Part shown: positions 48,502-57,600 of the stretch, piece by piece
Numbering within the stretch: position 1 is the stretch's first letter
How the letters are laid out: each line of letters begins with the position of its first letter
DNA from: Thiobacillus sp. 63-78
GTDB lineage: Bacteria > Pseudomonadota > Gammaproteobacteria > Burkholderiales > Thiobacillaceae
Length of the DNA stretch: 64,000 nt
Direction: 5' to 3'
Assembly: GCA_001899765.1 (NCBI GenBank)
Contig: MKWM01000012.1
Span: forward strand, 1 to 64,000
Translations under genes and position numbers: made by a program
The notes under the pieces: model-generated
What the model was told of the DNA's origin: nothing
The model's input: the letters and a program-made list of their open reading frames with translations, nothing else
The model's database searches: none

Positions 48502-49496
48502 ACGGCCTCCGGAACATTCTTGTTGGGGCCGTGATAGAAGATGGGGGCGCCGGCCTTGTGCGCTCGAAACGGTTCGAAAAGATGGTCGCCGAGCGCACGC
48601 TGCGCCGCGTGGTTGCCGCGATCCTTGAGCGTATTCGTGGCGCCAATGGAAACCCGATCCAGCGCCTTCACATCCTTGCTTTGATCCGGCGTCGCCTTGT
48701 CGTCGATCTGGAAGTAGTTATTGCCCAGCAGTTGCCGCAGCATGTAGTCCACCGACGATTCCTGGGCGGAGATCACGAGGTCGAAGAGCCCCCCTCGCCA
48801 CTTGCCGAACCCACGGTCTAGGCTGGCGCCCCCGCGAACGGTCGCACCGATTGTCATCGTGCCGATGGCGAGGACCCGAACCAGCGCATCTCGTTTCGGC
48901 GCCAGGAAAGTGTTTACTTCATGCAAGCCAAACAGGCCCGGGGCATTCCCCACTAGTCCACCATCGGCGAAGACACCGCGGTTGTTGCGCGTCAGTGGAA
49001 AGTAGACGGGCGCGGCGGCAGTCGCCAACGCCACATCCACGATCTTCATACGATGATCCAACTCGAAGGAAGGGTGGTGAGGCGTCTTGAAGAACTGCCC
49101 GCGACCTGTCGAGTAGTTGACTGCCGGCACGAGAACACGGTGCTTCAGATCGCCAATCGTGGTCTCTTGGAAGCGCTCGGTCAGAACGTCTCTCAGCCCT
49201 GCTGAGTCATGCTTTGCGGTCAACCAGAATCCGAGAAGCCGCCGCGGAAGGCTGCGGCAACCAAAAATACGGCTACCCTCGTCTTCAAACAATGTTTTGA
49301 GTTCGTGGGCCGGAATTTCCGAAGCCAGTCCCAAAGCCAACATCCCTCCTGCCGATGTGCCGCAAATCAGATCAAAGTGCGAAGCGATAGGGCGGCCCAG
49401 CACGGCTTCAAGTTCGGCGAGAACCGTGGCGGTGTACAGGCTGCGATAACCGCCACCTGACAGGGCGAGCACATGGTAGGTAGGGATGCCCGTCAT
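48495..49496 (-). CDS. capV: CBASS effector: patatin-like phospholipase CapV
   Basis: A 333-residue patatin phospholipase. The oxyanion hole is [13 protein letters not shown], the nucleophile Ser lies in [12 protein letters not shown], and the catalytic Asp is in [12 protein letters not shown]. CapV is activated by the cyclic dinucleotide of the neighbouring cyclase and degrades the cell's own membrane. It starts six nt after the DUF2188 stop with GAGGTG upstream, so it is co-transcribed. All catalytic residues are intact. Confidence 0.93.
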   Translation of the reverse strand: MTGIPTYHVLALSGGGYRSLYTATVLAELEAVLGRPIASHFDLICGTSAGGMLALGLASEIPAHELKTLFEDEGSRIFGCRSLPRRLLGFWLTAKHDSAGLRDVLTERFQETTIGDLKHRVLVPAVNYSTGRGQFFKTPHHPSFELDHRMKIVDVALATAAAPVYFPLTRNNRGVFADGGLVGNAPGLFGLHEVNTFLAPKRDALVRVLAIGTMTIGATVRGGASLDRGFGKWRGGLFDLVISAQESSVDYMLRQLLGNNYFQIDDKATPDQSKDVKALDRVSIGATNTLKDRGNHAAQRALGDHLFEPFRAHKAGAPIFYHGPNKNVPEAVC

Positions 49497-49502
49497 GGCA
49501 CC

Positions 49503-49727
49503 TCACCCCTTCGGCGGGAAGGAATCGTGGCCGTGACTGTCCTTATCACGGATACGGCCATCCGGACGGTGGATGACGAGCTCGGACTGCTGGTTGCGTG
49601 CGATATCCCTGGCTACGTCAATAGCCTGTTGCTGCGTGTCGTGCACGGAGGTTGCCCGCTGATTGCCTTCTCCCTTGACGGCCCAACCGTTCTGATGAGG
49701 GACAACATGCTGATTCTTGCCTGCCAT
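49503..49727 (-). CDS. DUF2188-type small protein at the head of the CBASS operon
   Basis: A 74-residue protein. The core fits DUF2188: HVVPHQNGWAVKGEGNQRAT, then TQQQAIDVARDIARNQQSEL and VIHRPDGRIRDKDS. The family has no settled function. AGGAGATCC just before the ATG is a good ribosome site. It lies six nt upstream of capV and is predicted to be the first gene of the transcript. That position suggests either a chance neighbour sharing the promoter or an accessory CBASS factor. Confidence 0.85.
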   Translation of the reverse strand: MAGKNQHVVPHQNGWAVKGEGNQRATSVHDTQQQAIDVARDIARNQQSELVIHRPDGRIRDKDSHGHDSFPPKG

Positions 49728-49807
49728 GATGGATCTCCTACAGTGGAACTATCGAAATCCCAACCGTTCGGCTGGGTTGTCAATGGCCGCCCGCTATAGC
49801 ACAATTC

Positions 49808-49825
49808 GTTGCTCGCGCAGACAAC
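49808..49825. promoter_or_regulatory. Operator-like inverted repeat 1 in the divergent CBASS/XRE region
   Basis: GTTGCT, six bases, GACAAC. It has the same GTTG-N8-overall geometry as the copy at 49874-49891. It lies 81 nt upstream of the DUF2188 start on the CBASS side, and is a candidate binding site for the HTH protein encoded at 50013. Confidence 0.45.
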
Positions 49826-49873
49826 AGGATGGCCAAGCCAATACAACTTGGAACAGGCGTGAAACCTGTATCC

Positions 49874-49891
49874 GTTGTCTGGCTGGACAAC
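49874..49891. promoter_or_regulatory. Operator-like inverted repeat 2 in the divergent CBASS/XRE region
   Basis: GTTGTC, six bases (TGGCTG), GACAAC: a perfect 6+6 inverted repeat. On the plus strand its left arm can double as a -35 (GTTGTC) with TATCAA (49896-49901) 16 bp further as -10, so a bound repressor would block the XRE gene promoter. Another GTTGTC half-site is at 49776-49781. Confidence 0.5.
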
Positions 49892-50012
49892 AATGTATCA
49901 AAGCAATTGTGCCCGTGCAACTCCGGCGTGCGTGCGCCTTTGAACAACTACCGAATGTGGGGAGCAACAGAGGGCTTGGCCTGTCTTCCCGCAACCGCAA
50001 GGATCAGAACTT

Positions 50013-50399
50013 ATGCCGCAAACAGGCCTAGGCGTCGCCCTTAAGACGTTACGCGAACGTAGAACCCTTTCCCTGCGTGAAATCGGCCAGCTGTCGTCGG
50101 TTGATCATGCTTACGTCCACCGCCTCGAAACCGGCGAGAAGACAAACCCATCTCGAGACTTGGTTGAGAAGCTGCTGAAGGTTCTAAAGCCGGGAGAAAG
50201 AGACACAGCACTTGTGATGTGGCTGGTTGACCACGCGGAGGCAGATCCCAGCCTTGTTGAATTCGTGCTACAAGATCCCTCGGTCAGCATCGATATTTTT
50301 ACGGCCGCAGCTGGAGTGAGGCATCGAGGAAATGCCAGGCCTAACCCCGCCACGCTAATTGCCCGAATCAAGAAGGCCTTCGACGAAGAGGACGACTGA
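50013..50399 (+). CDS. XRE-family repressor, CapH-like candidate
   Basis: A 128-residue protein with an N-terminal Cro/C1 HTH (about 6-62: LKTLRERRTLSLREIGQLS, DHAYVHRLETGEKT). The C-terminal half is helical and acidic (ending KKAFDEEDD). It is encoded two nt before an ImmA/IrrE peptidase and divergent from the CBASS operon. HTH + COG2856 peptidase pairs control prophage-like elements (ImmR/ImmA) and some CBASS operons (CapH/CapP). It is larger than described CapH proteins, so the assignment rests on architecture and position. AAGGA nine nt before the ATG supports the start. Confidence 0.85.
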   Translation: MPQTGLGVALKTLRERRTLSLREIGQLSSVDHAYVHRLETGEKTNPSRDLVEKLLKVLKPGERDTALVMWLVDHAEADPSLVEFVLQDPSVSIDIFTAAAGVRHRGNARPNPATLIARIKKAFDEEDD

Positions 50400-50401
50400 A
50401 C

Positions 50402-51271
50402 ATGGATGAGGCGGATGTCAGGCAGAAAGCACGAGCCTTTGTTGCGAAAGTCGATGTTTCGGACATCCGGGAAGACTTGTCCCCCTATGTGACGGCCGCT
50501 AACGCGAAGGTCAAGAAGGAGGAGCTTGGTGAAGGGGAGTCTGGCTATACCGTTACGAAACCGAACGGTAAGCACATCATCACAGTGAACTCCTTGGAAA
50601 CTGACGAGCGCCAGCGCTTCACTGTCTGCCACGAAATAGCGCATATCGTGCTTGGTTTGGAATCAAGCCACGAGGAAGTCCCTTCGTGGTTCTATGCAAA
50701 ACGCCATCCAAATGAGATCGCCTGCGACACGTTTGCGGCTGAACTGCTGATGCCTTATCAACAGTGGCTCGCCGCTGCACCCAAAGAAGAGCCCTCCCCG
50801 GAGCTTATCCAGCACATGGCCGATTTGTTCGGCACATCATTTCCCGCAGCGGCGTCAAGGTTCGCCAGCCTCACTGATATGCCGTGTGCATTCGTCACCA
50901 TGGAGCGCGGTGCGGTACGGTATGCCGCGCGCTCCACCTCCTTGCGGCAAGCGGGGGGCTGGATACCTCCTAGGTCCGTAATCCCAGCAGGTTCCGTGGC
51001 TCACCGAATCTGGTCTTCAGGAAAGAATGCTACCGAAATAGGGGAAGTTTCACAGGACATCTGGTTCGACAACTGGGAAAAAGGCCTTGACCTCTGGGAG
51101 CTCTCAAGACACTACCTGCGCACCGACACCACCATCTCTCTGCTGTGGTTCGACAGTGACGATTTGCCGGCGGTGGAGGTAAACCGCTTCGGCGCACGTG
51201 TTGAAGACGGTGGGGGCTTGGCTGAACTAACGGGAGAACTTCCATGGCCGGGACGGAGCAGGCGCCGCTAG
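50402..51271 (+). CDS. ImmA/IrrE (COG2856) metallopeptidase, CapP-like candidate
   Basis: A 289-residue protein. The zinc-protease motif is FTVCHEIAHIVLG (HEXXH), and the third ligand region is EIACDTFAAELLMP. The C-terminal half (about 150-289) is a sensor-like region without an assigned family. Such peptidases cleave their partner HTH repressor after a stress signal. Being next to an XRE gene and back to back with CBASS suggests that it derepresses that operon or its own. The gene ends RSRRR and overlaps a short reading frame on the same strand. Confidence 0.88.
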   Translation: MDEADVRQKARAFVAKVDVSDIREDLSPYVTAANAKVKKEELGEGESGYTVTKPNGKHIITVNSLETDERQRFTVCHEIAHIVLGLESSHEEVPSWFYAKRHPNEIACDTFAAELLMPYQQWLAAAPKEEPSPELIQHMADLFGTSFPAAASRFASLTDMPCAFVTMERGAVRYAARSTSLRQAGGWIPPRSVIPAGSVAHRIWSSGKNATEIGEVSQDIWFDNWEKGLDLWELSRHYLRTDTTISLLWFDSDDLPAVEVNRFGARVEDGGGLAELTGELPWPGRSRRR

Positions 51272-51369
51272 AGAGCCAACACGGCCTCGACGACAAAGAG
51301 TTCTTCCTTATACGACTAACCACTCAGCCAGCGCTCAAATTTGAATCGCCCCAGACGCGTAGACACTAA
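51244..51369 (+). CDS. Short ORF overlapping the peptidase gene, possibly a truncated third gene
   Basis: A 41-codon frame with ATG at 51244, preceded by GGGAGA at a normal distance, overlapping the peptidase gene by 28 nt. The product starts MAGTEQAPLESQHGL and contains DDKEFFLIRLTT. The start context looks genuine, and the early residues look protein-like, but the frame ends quickly. It may be the 5' stub of a longer gene lost by deletion. No family recognised. Confidence 0.35.
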   Translation: MAGTEQAPLESQHGLDDKEFFLIRLTTQPALKFESPQTRRH

Positions 51370-51585
51370 CGGTCGCTGTCCAGCCCTGAGCCGTCGCATG
51401 GTGAAGCACACAAGAATGTCGCCTTTGGCCGACATGCAGCCCACTCGAACAAAGCTCCACCATCCCGTCTTGGCCCGAGCAGTCGCACGATGTCGGCTTG
51501 GAATGCCCACGGAACGCGGTGGGGCAAACCACTGGTAACAGTATCAGTTGGTCAGGGTTTTGTTATTAATGTTATAAGAATTTAT
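51370..51585. other. Intergenic sequence before the WYL regulator
   Basis: No supported gene. Small minus-strand frames here have no recognisable domain. The last 60 bases become AT-rich and hold GTTATA/TGTTATT-like half sites (51561-51577) preceding the palindrome at 51586. Confidence 0.45.
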
Positions 51586-51607
51586 ATGTTATATTTTTCT
51601 ATAACAT
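51586..51607. promoter_or_regulatory. Palindromic operator at the WYL-regulator start
   Basis: ATGTTATA, six bases, TATAACAT is a perfect 8+8 inverted repeat ending one base before the ATG at 51608. Possible promoter hexamers TTGTTA (51560-51565) and TATATG (51583-51588) have a 17-bp spacer, so the palindrome covers the -10 and start site. WYL repressors of the BrxR/CapW group bind such inverted repeats in their own promoter. Confidence 0.6.
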
Positions 51608-52483
51608 ATGAAGACCCACTACATGGACCAACGGAACGACAGCCCGCAACAACGCCTCACCCTTCTGGAGCTTTTGCTGGTTTGGGAAGGACGCATCTAC
51701 CGTTCTCGGGTATGCGAGTTGTTCGGTATTGGTTTGCCACGGGCCAGCCAGTGGATCAAGGAAATCCGCGACCTGAACCCTACCTGGATGCAATGGGACA
51801 GCAAGTACAGGAGCTACTTCGCTACGTCAGATTTCTACAAGCGGTACGCCAAGGCCTCTCAGGCAGATATTTCCGAATCACTTTCCCGCTACCTGTCCAT
51901 GGTCGGGCTTCCTTATGCGTCGGCCATGGAAAATAGCGACTCGGTGGCCTGGTCGGCGACGCCGAGCATCACCGCCCCGAAGCCGAAGATATTCGCCAGC
52001 CTCGGCAACGCGATCAGGCAGGGAAAGTCGGTCGAAATCGAATACATGTCGATGAGCGAGCCAGCCCCGCATCGCCGCACGATCTTTCCACACAGCCTGG
52101 TTCTGGCCGGCCACAGGTGGCATGTGCGCGCGTTCAGCGAGACCCATCAGGAATTTCGGGATTACGCGCTGGGGCGAATCATCGAGGTGAAGCCTTTGGC
52201 GCGCCTCGCGGATCGCGCCCGTTTCGATGACCCCGACTGGAACACCAAGGTCAAGGTTCGCCTGGTCGCCCACCCTAAGCTTTCGCCAGCACAGGCCCGC
52301 GTGATCCAGGCCGAATATTTCAACGGGACGGCAAGCCGCGTGGAAACCTGCCGCGCGGCACTGGTCCCCTATTTCATCCAGGGCATCCATGCTGCGATGG
52401 ACACGCAGACGCAGCATCCCCCCGAATATCTGATCGCCGTAGAAAACGCACGAGAGGTGTCCAAGTGGCTGTTCAACCGCTAG
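51608..52483 (+). CDS. WYL-domain transcriptional regulator (BrxR/CapW-like)
   Basis: A 291-residue protein: N-terminal winged HTH (about 12-70, LTLLELLLVWEGRIYRSRV and GLPRASQWIKEI), a WYL domain (about 130-210, SVEIEYMSMSEP, RRTIFPHSLV, HRWHVRAFSE) and a C-terminal WCX-like domain (about 215-290). Proteins with this layout repress BREX and CBASS operons and are thought to sense a nucleic-acid ligand. Here it directly precedes a Wadjet operon and overlaps jetA by 19 nt. No Shine-Dalgarno is visible before the ATG; an ATG at 51623 is an alternative start. Confidence 0.9.
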   Translation: MKTHYMDQRNDSPQQRLTLLELLLVWEGRIYRSRVCELFGIGLPRASQWIKEIRDLNPTWMQWDSKYRSYFATSDFYKRYAKASQADISESLSRYLSMVGLPYASAMENSDSVAWSATPSITAPKPKIFASLGNAIRQGKSVEIEYMSMSEPAPHRRTIFPHSLVLAGHRWHVRAFSETHQEFRDYALGRIIEVKPLARLADRARFDDPDWNTKVKVRLVAHPKLSPAQARVIQAEYFNGTASRVETCRAALVPYFIQGIHAAMDTQTQHPPEYLIAVENAREVSKWLFNR

Positions 52484-53937
52484 GAGTCGGCGGCGCAGCC
52501 TCCCTCCTGTTCACGCGGCTGCCCGAGCGGCTGTTTGCACCGCTGGCCTCGCCCAACAAGCAGACCTACTGGGGCATCCTGTGCGCGCTGTACGACAGGC
52601 GCTTCGGCCCGGATGCCCCCTTGCCGCCCAGCCACGGATTCACGACCCGAGACATCACGCAGGACATCGAAGGTGAACTCGTCATCCACGATTCCTGGAT
52701 TGACGAGGATGGCGCCATGCCCGAAACACCCCTCAACATCCGCGCCATCACCATCTTCAACAGGCTGCATGATTGCGGATGGCTGCGGCTGGACCGCCAT
52801 GGCGTCGATAAGCGGGTATCCATGACCCCAGTGGTCAACCAGTTCCTGGGACAGCTCATCAATTTCGCGGAAACAGGACCGATCTACGTCGCGGGCAAGG
52901 TTCGATCCATCGAAGCCAACCTCAAGCTGGTGATGGAAGGAGCCGGCGGCGACTCACTGTCGGAAGCAGCAGACCAGGCACGAAACCTGATCGAACACAT
53001 CCGTAATACCGGCACGAACGTGCGCGACCTGATGAGCGCGCTTGGGACCGAAGAAACCACCGCCCAGTATGTCCGCGGGTTCTTCAGCGGGTTCATCGAG
53101 CAGGTGTTCATCGGTGACTACAAGGAACTCAGGACGCGCGAGCACCCGCTGTCGCGGCGCCCGCAGATCCTTCACTGGGCCGACGAACTGCATGGTAACG
53201 ATCAAAATCGCGAGCGCCTGATTGCCTGGTATGAAGCGCGTCGCTTCCCGGGTGACCGGGCCCGCGCCGAACGCATGTTCGAACGAGACGTGCAGAAGCT
53301 GCGCGACCTCCAGCGGATCGACGATTACCTGGAGCGCTTGGACGACGAAATCCGCCGGGCAAACCGCCGCGCACTGGCCTATCTGGATTATCGGTTGCGC
53401 TCCCTTCGCCCCATCGACGAGGTTGTCGACGTGGCGATTGCCCGGATCCTGGACAGCGGAACGGACGTTCACGATACCCCTTTCCCGCCGGGCGACCTAG
53501 TCAGCCCAGTCAACCTTGCCGAACCTCGTCGGCAGGAGACGCGGGAGAAAGCCACACAGCTGCGGGAGACCATTCCGACCGACGAAGATCTCGCGCGGGC
53601 GAAGCTCCGGGCACTCGCACGCAATGTCCGAATGGTGAATGTCCCGAAGCTCGTCGAATTCGTGTCGCGTCAGCTGTTAGGCCGTCCTGCCGTCGCCAGC
53701 GAAGACCTTCAGATCAACAGCATCGCGGACGTGCGTGCCTATCAGACCCTGCTGGTGCTCGGCGCCGCCATGGACAGCGGATCGCCTGATCTGCAGCGGG
53801 AGGCATTGGCCATGATGCGAGGCTTCCGGGTCCGCCGTACCGGCGACAAGGAAGTGGAAAACAAATGGATCACCGGTGTACCGTTCCGGATCGAGAAAGC
53901 GAAACGGCCGGCAGCTGCAAAAGGAGGGACGACATGA
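52465..53937 (+). CDS. jetA: Wadjet subunit JetA (kleisin-like, MukF analogue)
   Basis: A 490-residue protein with GTG start inside the end of the WYL gene. It begins with winged-helix-like sequence (LFTRLPERLFAPLAS, YWGILCALYDRRFGP), followed by a helical middle part (IEANLKLVMEGAGGD, FFSGFIEQVFIGDY) and a C-terminal part with HTH character. This fits the JetA family that bridges the SMC dimer in the Wadjet plasmid-cleaving complex. The sequence fits the DUF5716-type JetA better than the DUF3375 type, but the subtype needs a profile search. Its stop overlaps jetB (ATGA). Confidence 0.85.
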   Translation: MAVQPLGVGGAASLLFTRLPERLFAPLASPNKQTYWGILCALYDRRFGPDAPLPPSHGFTTRDITQDIEGELVIHDSWIDEDGAMPETPLNIRAITIFNRLHDCGWLRLDRHGVDKRVSMTPVVNQFLGQLINFAETGPIYVAGKVRSIEANLKLVMEGAGGDSLSEAADQARNLIEHIRNTGTNVRDLMSALGTEETTAQYVRGFFSGFIEQVFIGDYKELRTREHPLSRRPQILHWADELHGNDQNRERLIAWYEARRFPGDRARAERMFERDVQKLRDLQRIDDYLERLDDEIRRANRRALAYLDYRLRSLRPIDEVVDVAIARILDSGTDVHDTPFPPGDLVSPVNLAEPRRQETREKATQLRETIPTDEDLARAKLRALARNVRMVNVPKLVEFVSRQLLGRPAVASEDLQINSIADVRAYQTLLVLGAAMDSGSPDLQREALAMMRGFRVRRTGDKEVENKWITGVPFRIEKAKRPAAAKGGTT

Positions 53938-54614
53938 GCCAGTATTGGGAAGGCATCGCTGCGAAGACCGACAGACAGTACGTGGCCGATGAATTCGAGT
54001 CGACCGCCAGCAGGCTGCTCGCGGAACAGGTTCTCTATTACGCAGACCGGCACAGCCGCATGGCTTATGGGATGGTTGAACGCTTCGAGCACGAATACAA
54101 GCACGTCCTCTCCCAGGTTGGCGTCGGCCTGACCGTGAACCGGCAGCTTCGCTATGCGTGCGCGATTCCGGATAGTGGCCGGGCGGGCACGGCCAATACC
54201 GCCCAGACGCTGCTCGCGCTCGTGTTGAGGAAGATCTACGACGAACAGGCCCGGACCGGGCAGCTGAACGATGACGGCGAAGTGATCTGCGATGCGGTCG
54301 AGCTCGAGGAAAAGTATCGCCTGTCCACGGCGGGCAAGCGCGAGCTGCCCGGACGTGGCGAACTCGACAGCCTTGTCCGGACGCTCAAACGCTGGGGCAT
54401 CGTGCGCAAGGTAGAGGAACATGAATTGCCCGATTCCGCCGCCAGCGACATGCAGCCCTACGTGCTGGCGATCCGTCCCGCCATCGTGGATCTGCTGGGT
54501 GAGACAGCGATCACCAGGCTGGCCCAGTTCACACAGTCCTACGAGCCCGCATCGGACGCGCTCGAGGACGGCGACGGTCAAGGACCGGCGCAGGCTGAGG
54601 AAGAGGAAGCATGA
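53934..54614 (+). CDS. jetB: Wadjet subunit JetB (MukE analogue)
   Basis: A 226-residue protein with two winged-helix-like parts: VNRQLRYACAIP, TLLALVLRKIYDEQ, and RGELDSLVRTLKRWGIVRKV, then a conserved VLAIRPAIVDLLGE. It binds the JetA kleisin, as MukE binds MukF. AAGGAGG is six nt before the ATG at 53934, which decides the start over an upstream frame. The acidic tail ends EEEEA, and the stop overlaps jetC by four nt. Confidence 0.85.
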   Translation: MSQYWEGIAAKTDRQYVADEFESTASRLLAEQVLYYADRHSRMAYGMVERFEHEYKHVLSQVGVGLTVNRQLRYACAIPDSGRAGTANTAQTLLALVLRKIYDEQARTGQLNDDGEVICDAVELEEKYRLSTAGKRELPGRGELDSLVRTLKRWGIVRKVEEHELPDSAASDMQPYVLAIRPAIVDLLGETAITRLAQFTQSYEPASDALEDGDGQGPAQAEEEEA

Positions 54615-57600
54615 AATATCTGGAAAGTATCAACTTGGTGCAGTTCTTTCTGTATGAACGAGAGCACATCCGCGTTACCGAGATCACCGGTCTCTTCGGG
54701 GCAAACGGCAGCGGCAAGAGCTCGTTCCTCGACGCCGTCCAGATCGCCATGTTTGGCGCCAACAGCCGCCTCATGGCTCTGAACGCCCAGGCGGACGAGA
54801 ACAAGACCACACGGTCGATTCGGAGCTATTGCCTTGGCCAGTACGGGGATACGCCCGATGATCGGGTACGGCCGAATTCAAACACCTACATCACGCTCGT
54901 CTGGCGCGACTCGGAGACCAACAAGCCCGTCTCCATGGGGGTGTGCATCTACGCCTCCAAGGATCGCGAGCAGCACGACGTGCTGGGCCGTTATCTGCTG
55001 CCGGACGTCGAACTGACGCTGGGAGATCACCTCGAAACGGTCGATGGCAAGGAAAAGCCGCGAGAATGGGCCGCCTTCAAGCAGCAGCTGATGCAGCGGT
55101 CCAAAGTGTCCGGCGATGAATGCCTGTTTCAGGAGGCGGAACGGTACATCCGCGCCTGCCTACTCGAATTGCGCGGATCCGGTGGTACGCCGTCCTACGA
55201 TGCATTTGTCCGCGCTTTCCGGTTTGCGCTGCGTATGCGCTTCGACAAGACTGTGGACGAGATCGTGCGCAACGACGTGCTCGAGTCCCGGCCGACGAAC
55301 ATCAAGAAATTCAAGGACGTCACCGATTCTTTCCGGCGCCTGGCCGAGATGGTGGCCCATGTCGAGAAAAAGATCGTCGACGGCACTGCGGTACACGATG
55401 CCTTTGACAACGCGGCCAAGGCGTCGAGAAAAGCCGTCACCTGGAAGGCGCTTGGGCTGGACGCGGCGCGCGAACATGCCAACCAGGCCAAGGAGCAATG
55501 CGAGCACGCCCAGCAGGAGGCCCAGGAAGCGTTTGAGACCGCTGACAAGACATTACGTGACTTGAAGGAAAAACAAGGTGCCGCCGAAGAGAAAGCGGCG
55601 CACTACCGTGGGCTACGCGAACAGCATGGCTCGCATGCCGATTACGCCGGTCTGGAAAGCCAGATCATCGAACATCGCAACAGGGCAGCGCGCAATACAA
55701 AGGGCATCTCGGATCAACTGTCTCAATTTCGCTTGCTCCTGAAAAAAGCTGCGGACGCCGGCGTACTGAAGGAAGAGATCACGCGCACCCTGCTCGACGA
55801 ATCGCAGCGGTTGGCATCTTTGCTGGAACAGTTCGATCAAGCCGACTGGGCAGCGATCGACGGGCACCTTGGAACCGCGGTCGAGGCTGCGCAAAATGCC
55901 CTGCGGGTACTGACCGACATCACCAGCACCCTGAATGCGCAACTGGAAACGGCCAATGGCGAACTCCAGCTCGCCAAAGAATCCCTCGCCCGGGTCAAAC
56001 AAGGGAAGGCGCCGCTCAGCCAGAACGTCGAAACCCTGATGCGCGAGCTGCGGGATGAAGGCATCAATCCGGTTGCGGTATGCGATGTCGTCCGGATCAC
56101 AAAAAAGGAATGGCAGCCGGCAATCGAGGCCTACCTGGCTGGCAACCTGCAGGCGCTGCTCGTACGGGAACATGAAGAGCGGCGGGCTTTCGAGGTCTAC
56201 TGCGGCCTCCCGGAAAAGCGTGTCGTCTACGGCGCCAAAATCGTCATGGAAAGCCGGCAGCAGGTCGGCCGGCATCCGGAGCCCGGCTCCGTCGCCGAAC
56301 TGATCGAAGGAACCGATCCGGCGGCCGAGGCCTATCTGCGCGGGCTCTTCGGCGACATGGTGTGCGCCACGACCACCGCTCAGGCCATGGAGCGCGGCAA
56401 ACGCACCCTGACGCAGGACGGCATGCTGGTCGGCAAGGGCACCATCGAACGCCTGAAGCCCGTCATCGAGGGGGATCTTCGTATCGGGCGCGATGGCGGC
56501 GGCCAGCACCTTCAAGCGGCCGAAGCACGGCACACCGCCTGCGCAAAGGAGGTGTCGAGGCTCGCGGCGGAGAAACAGAAGCTCGCAGCGCTTGCATCGG
56601 TATTGCACAACATCCCGCCGGAAGATCAGGCCCGGATGTACCTGAAGCGCTTCTGGGACGAAGCGGATTCCGCTGAATCCAATGTCTCCGCACTCCAAAG
56701 CAAGCTGCAGGGCGCAGCAGACAAGGAATACGTGGCGCTTGGCGAGCAGGAAAAGCAGTGGTCTGACGAAGCCAAAAAACTGGGTGAGGCGGTCACTGAC
56801 GCCAGCGGCAAGCGTGGCATTGCCGAGAACGCAATGAGCGAGCGTCAAAAGGATGTTGAGGCAGCCGCTGCCAAGCTTACGACTGCCAGCGAGGCCGCGG
56901 AGGAAGCCCGCCAGGATCCGGAGTACGACGCCGATTACGCGTCGCCCCATTGGGACGTCGTTCTGGAGAAGCACGGCGATAGCTACGAGGCCATGGCCAC
57001 CTATTGCGAAACGAAAAGAGGCGAAGCTCTGCGTGAGGTAACACGCGAAGTCACCAAGGGCAGCAATCTGCTCGGCGACTTCGTGTCGAAATACCGTGAG
57101 CAGGCTAGCGAAGCAGTGGTGGAAGACTGGCGCAAGGGGCAAGCCTGGATAGCCGACATCCTCAAGCGTCTGCAGGACACCGAGCTGCTCGACTTCAAGG
57201 CGCAGATGGAGAACGCCTACAAGGTTTCGCAGGAGACCTTCAGGAATGACGTTGCCCTGGCGTTGAGCCAGAGCATCGACGCGCTGGACATGACCATGGA
57301 TCAGCTGAACCGGGTGTTGAAGAACTGCCCCGCCTTCACCAACGGCGAGCGCTACCAGTTCAAACGTGTCGTCCGCCTCCACTTCAAGCAGCTGCTCGAC
57401 TTCGTCAAGAACATCGCCTCGTTCGGTCCGCAGGAAGACTTGCTCGGCGGCGCCGGCGAGATCCCCGCTCAGTTCAAGGAACTGCTGGAGGACAAGATTG
57501 CGCCGGGAGCTGGCAGCGTCAAGAGCCCGCTCGATGATTACCGCGAGTTCTACGAATTCGACGTCGAGATCATTCGGGATGACCCGCTGACGGGCAAACC

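Noticed and set aside
49717..50031. Plus-strand frame crossing the CBASS/XRE divergent promoter region
   Set aside because: It would cover both operator-like repeats and overlap the start of the HTH gene; no domain and no ribosome site.
51316..51540. Small minus-strand frames between the peptidase and WYL genes
   Set aside because: No ribosome site and no recognised family. Protein-like appearance alone is not enough.
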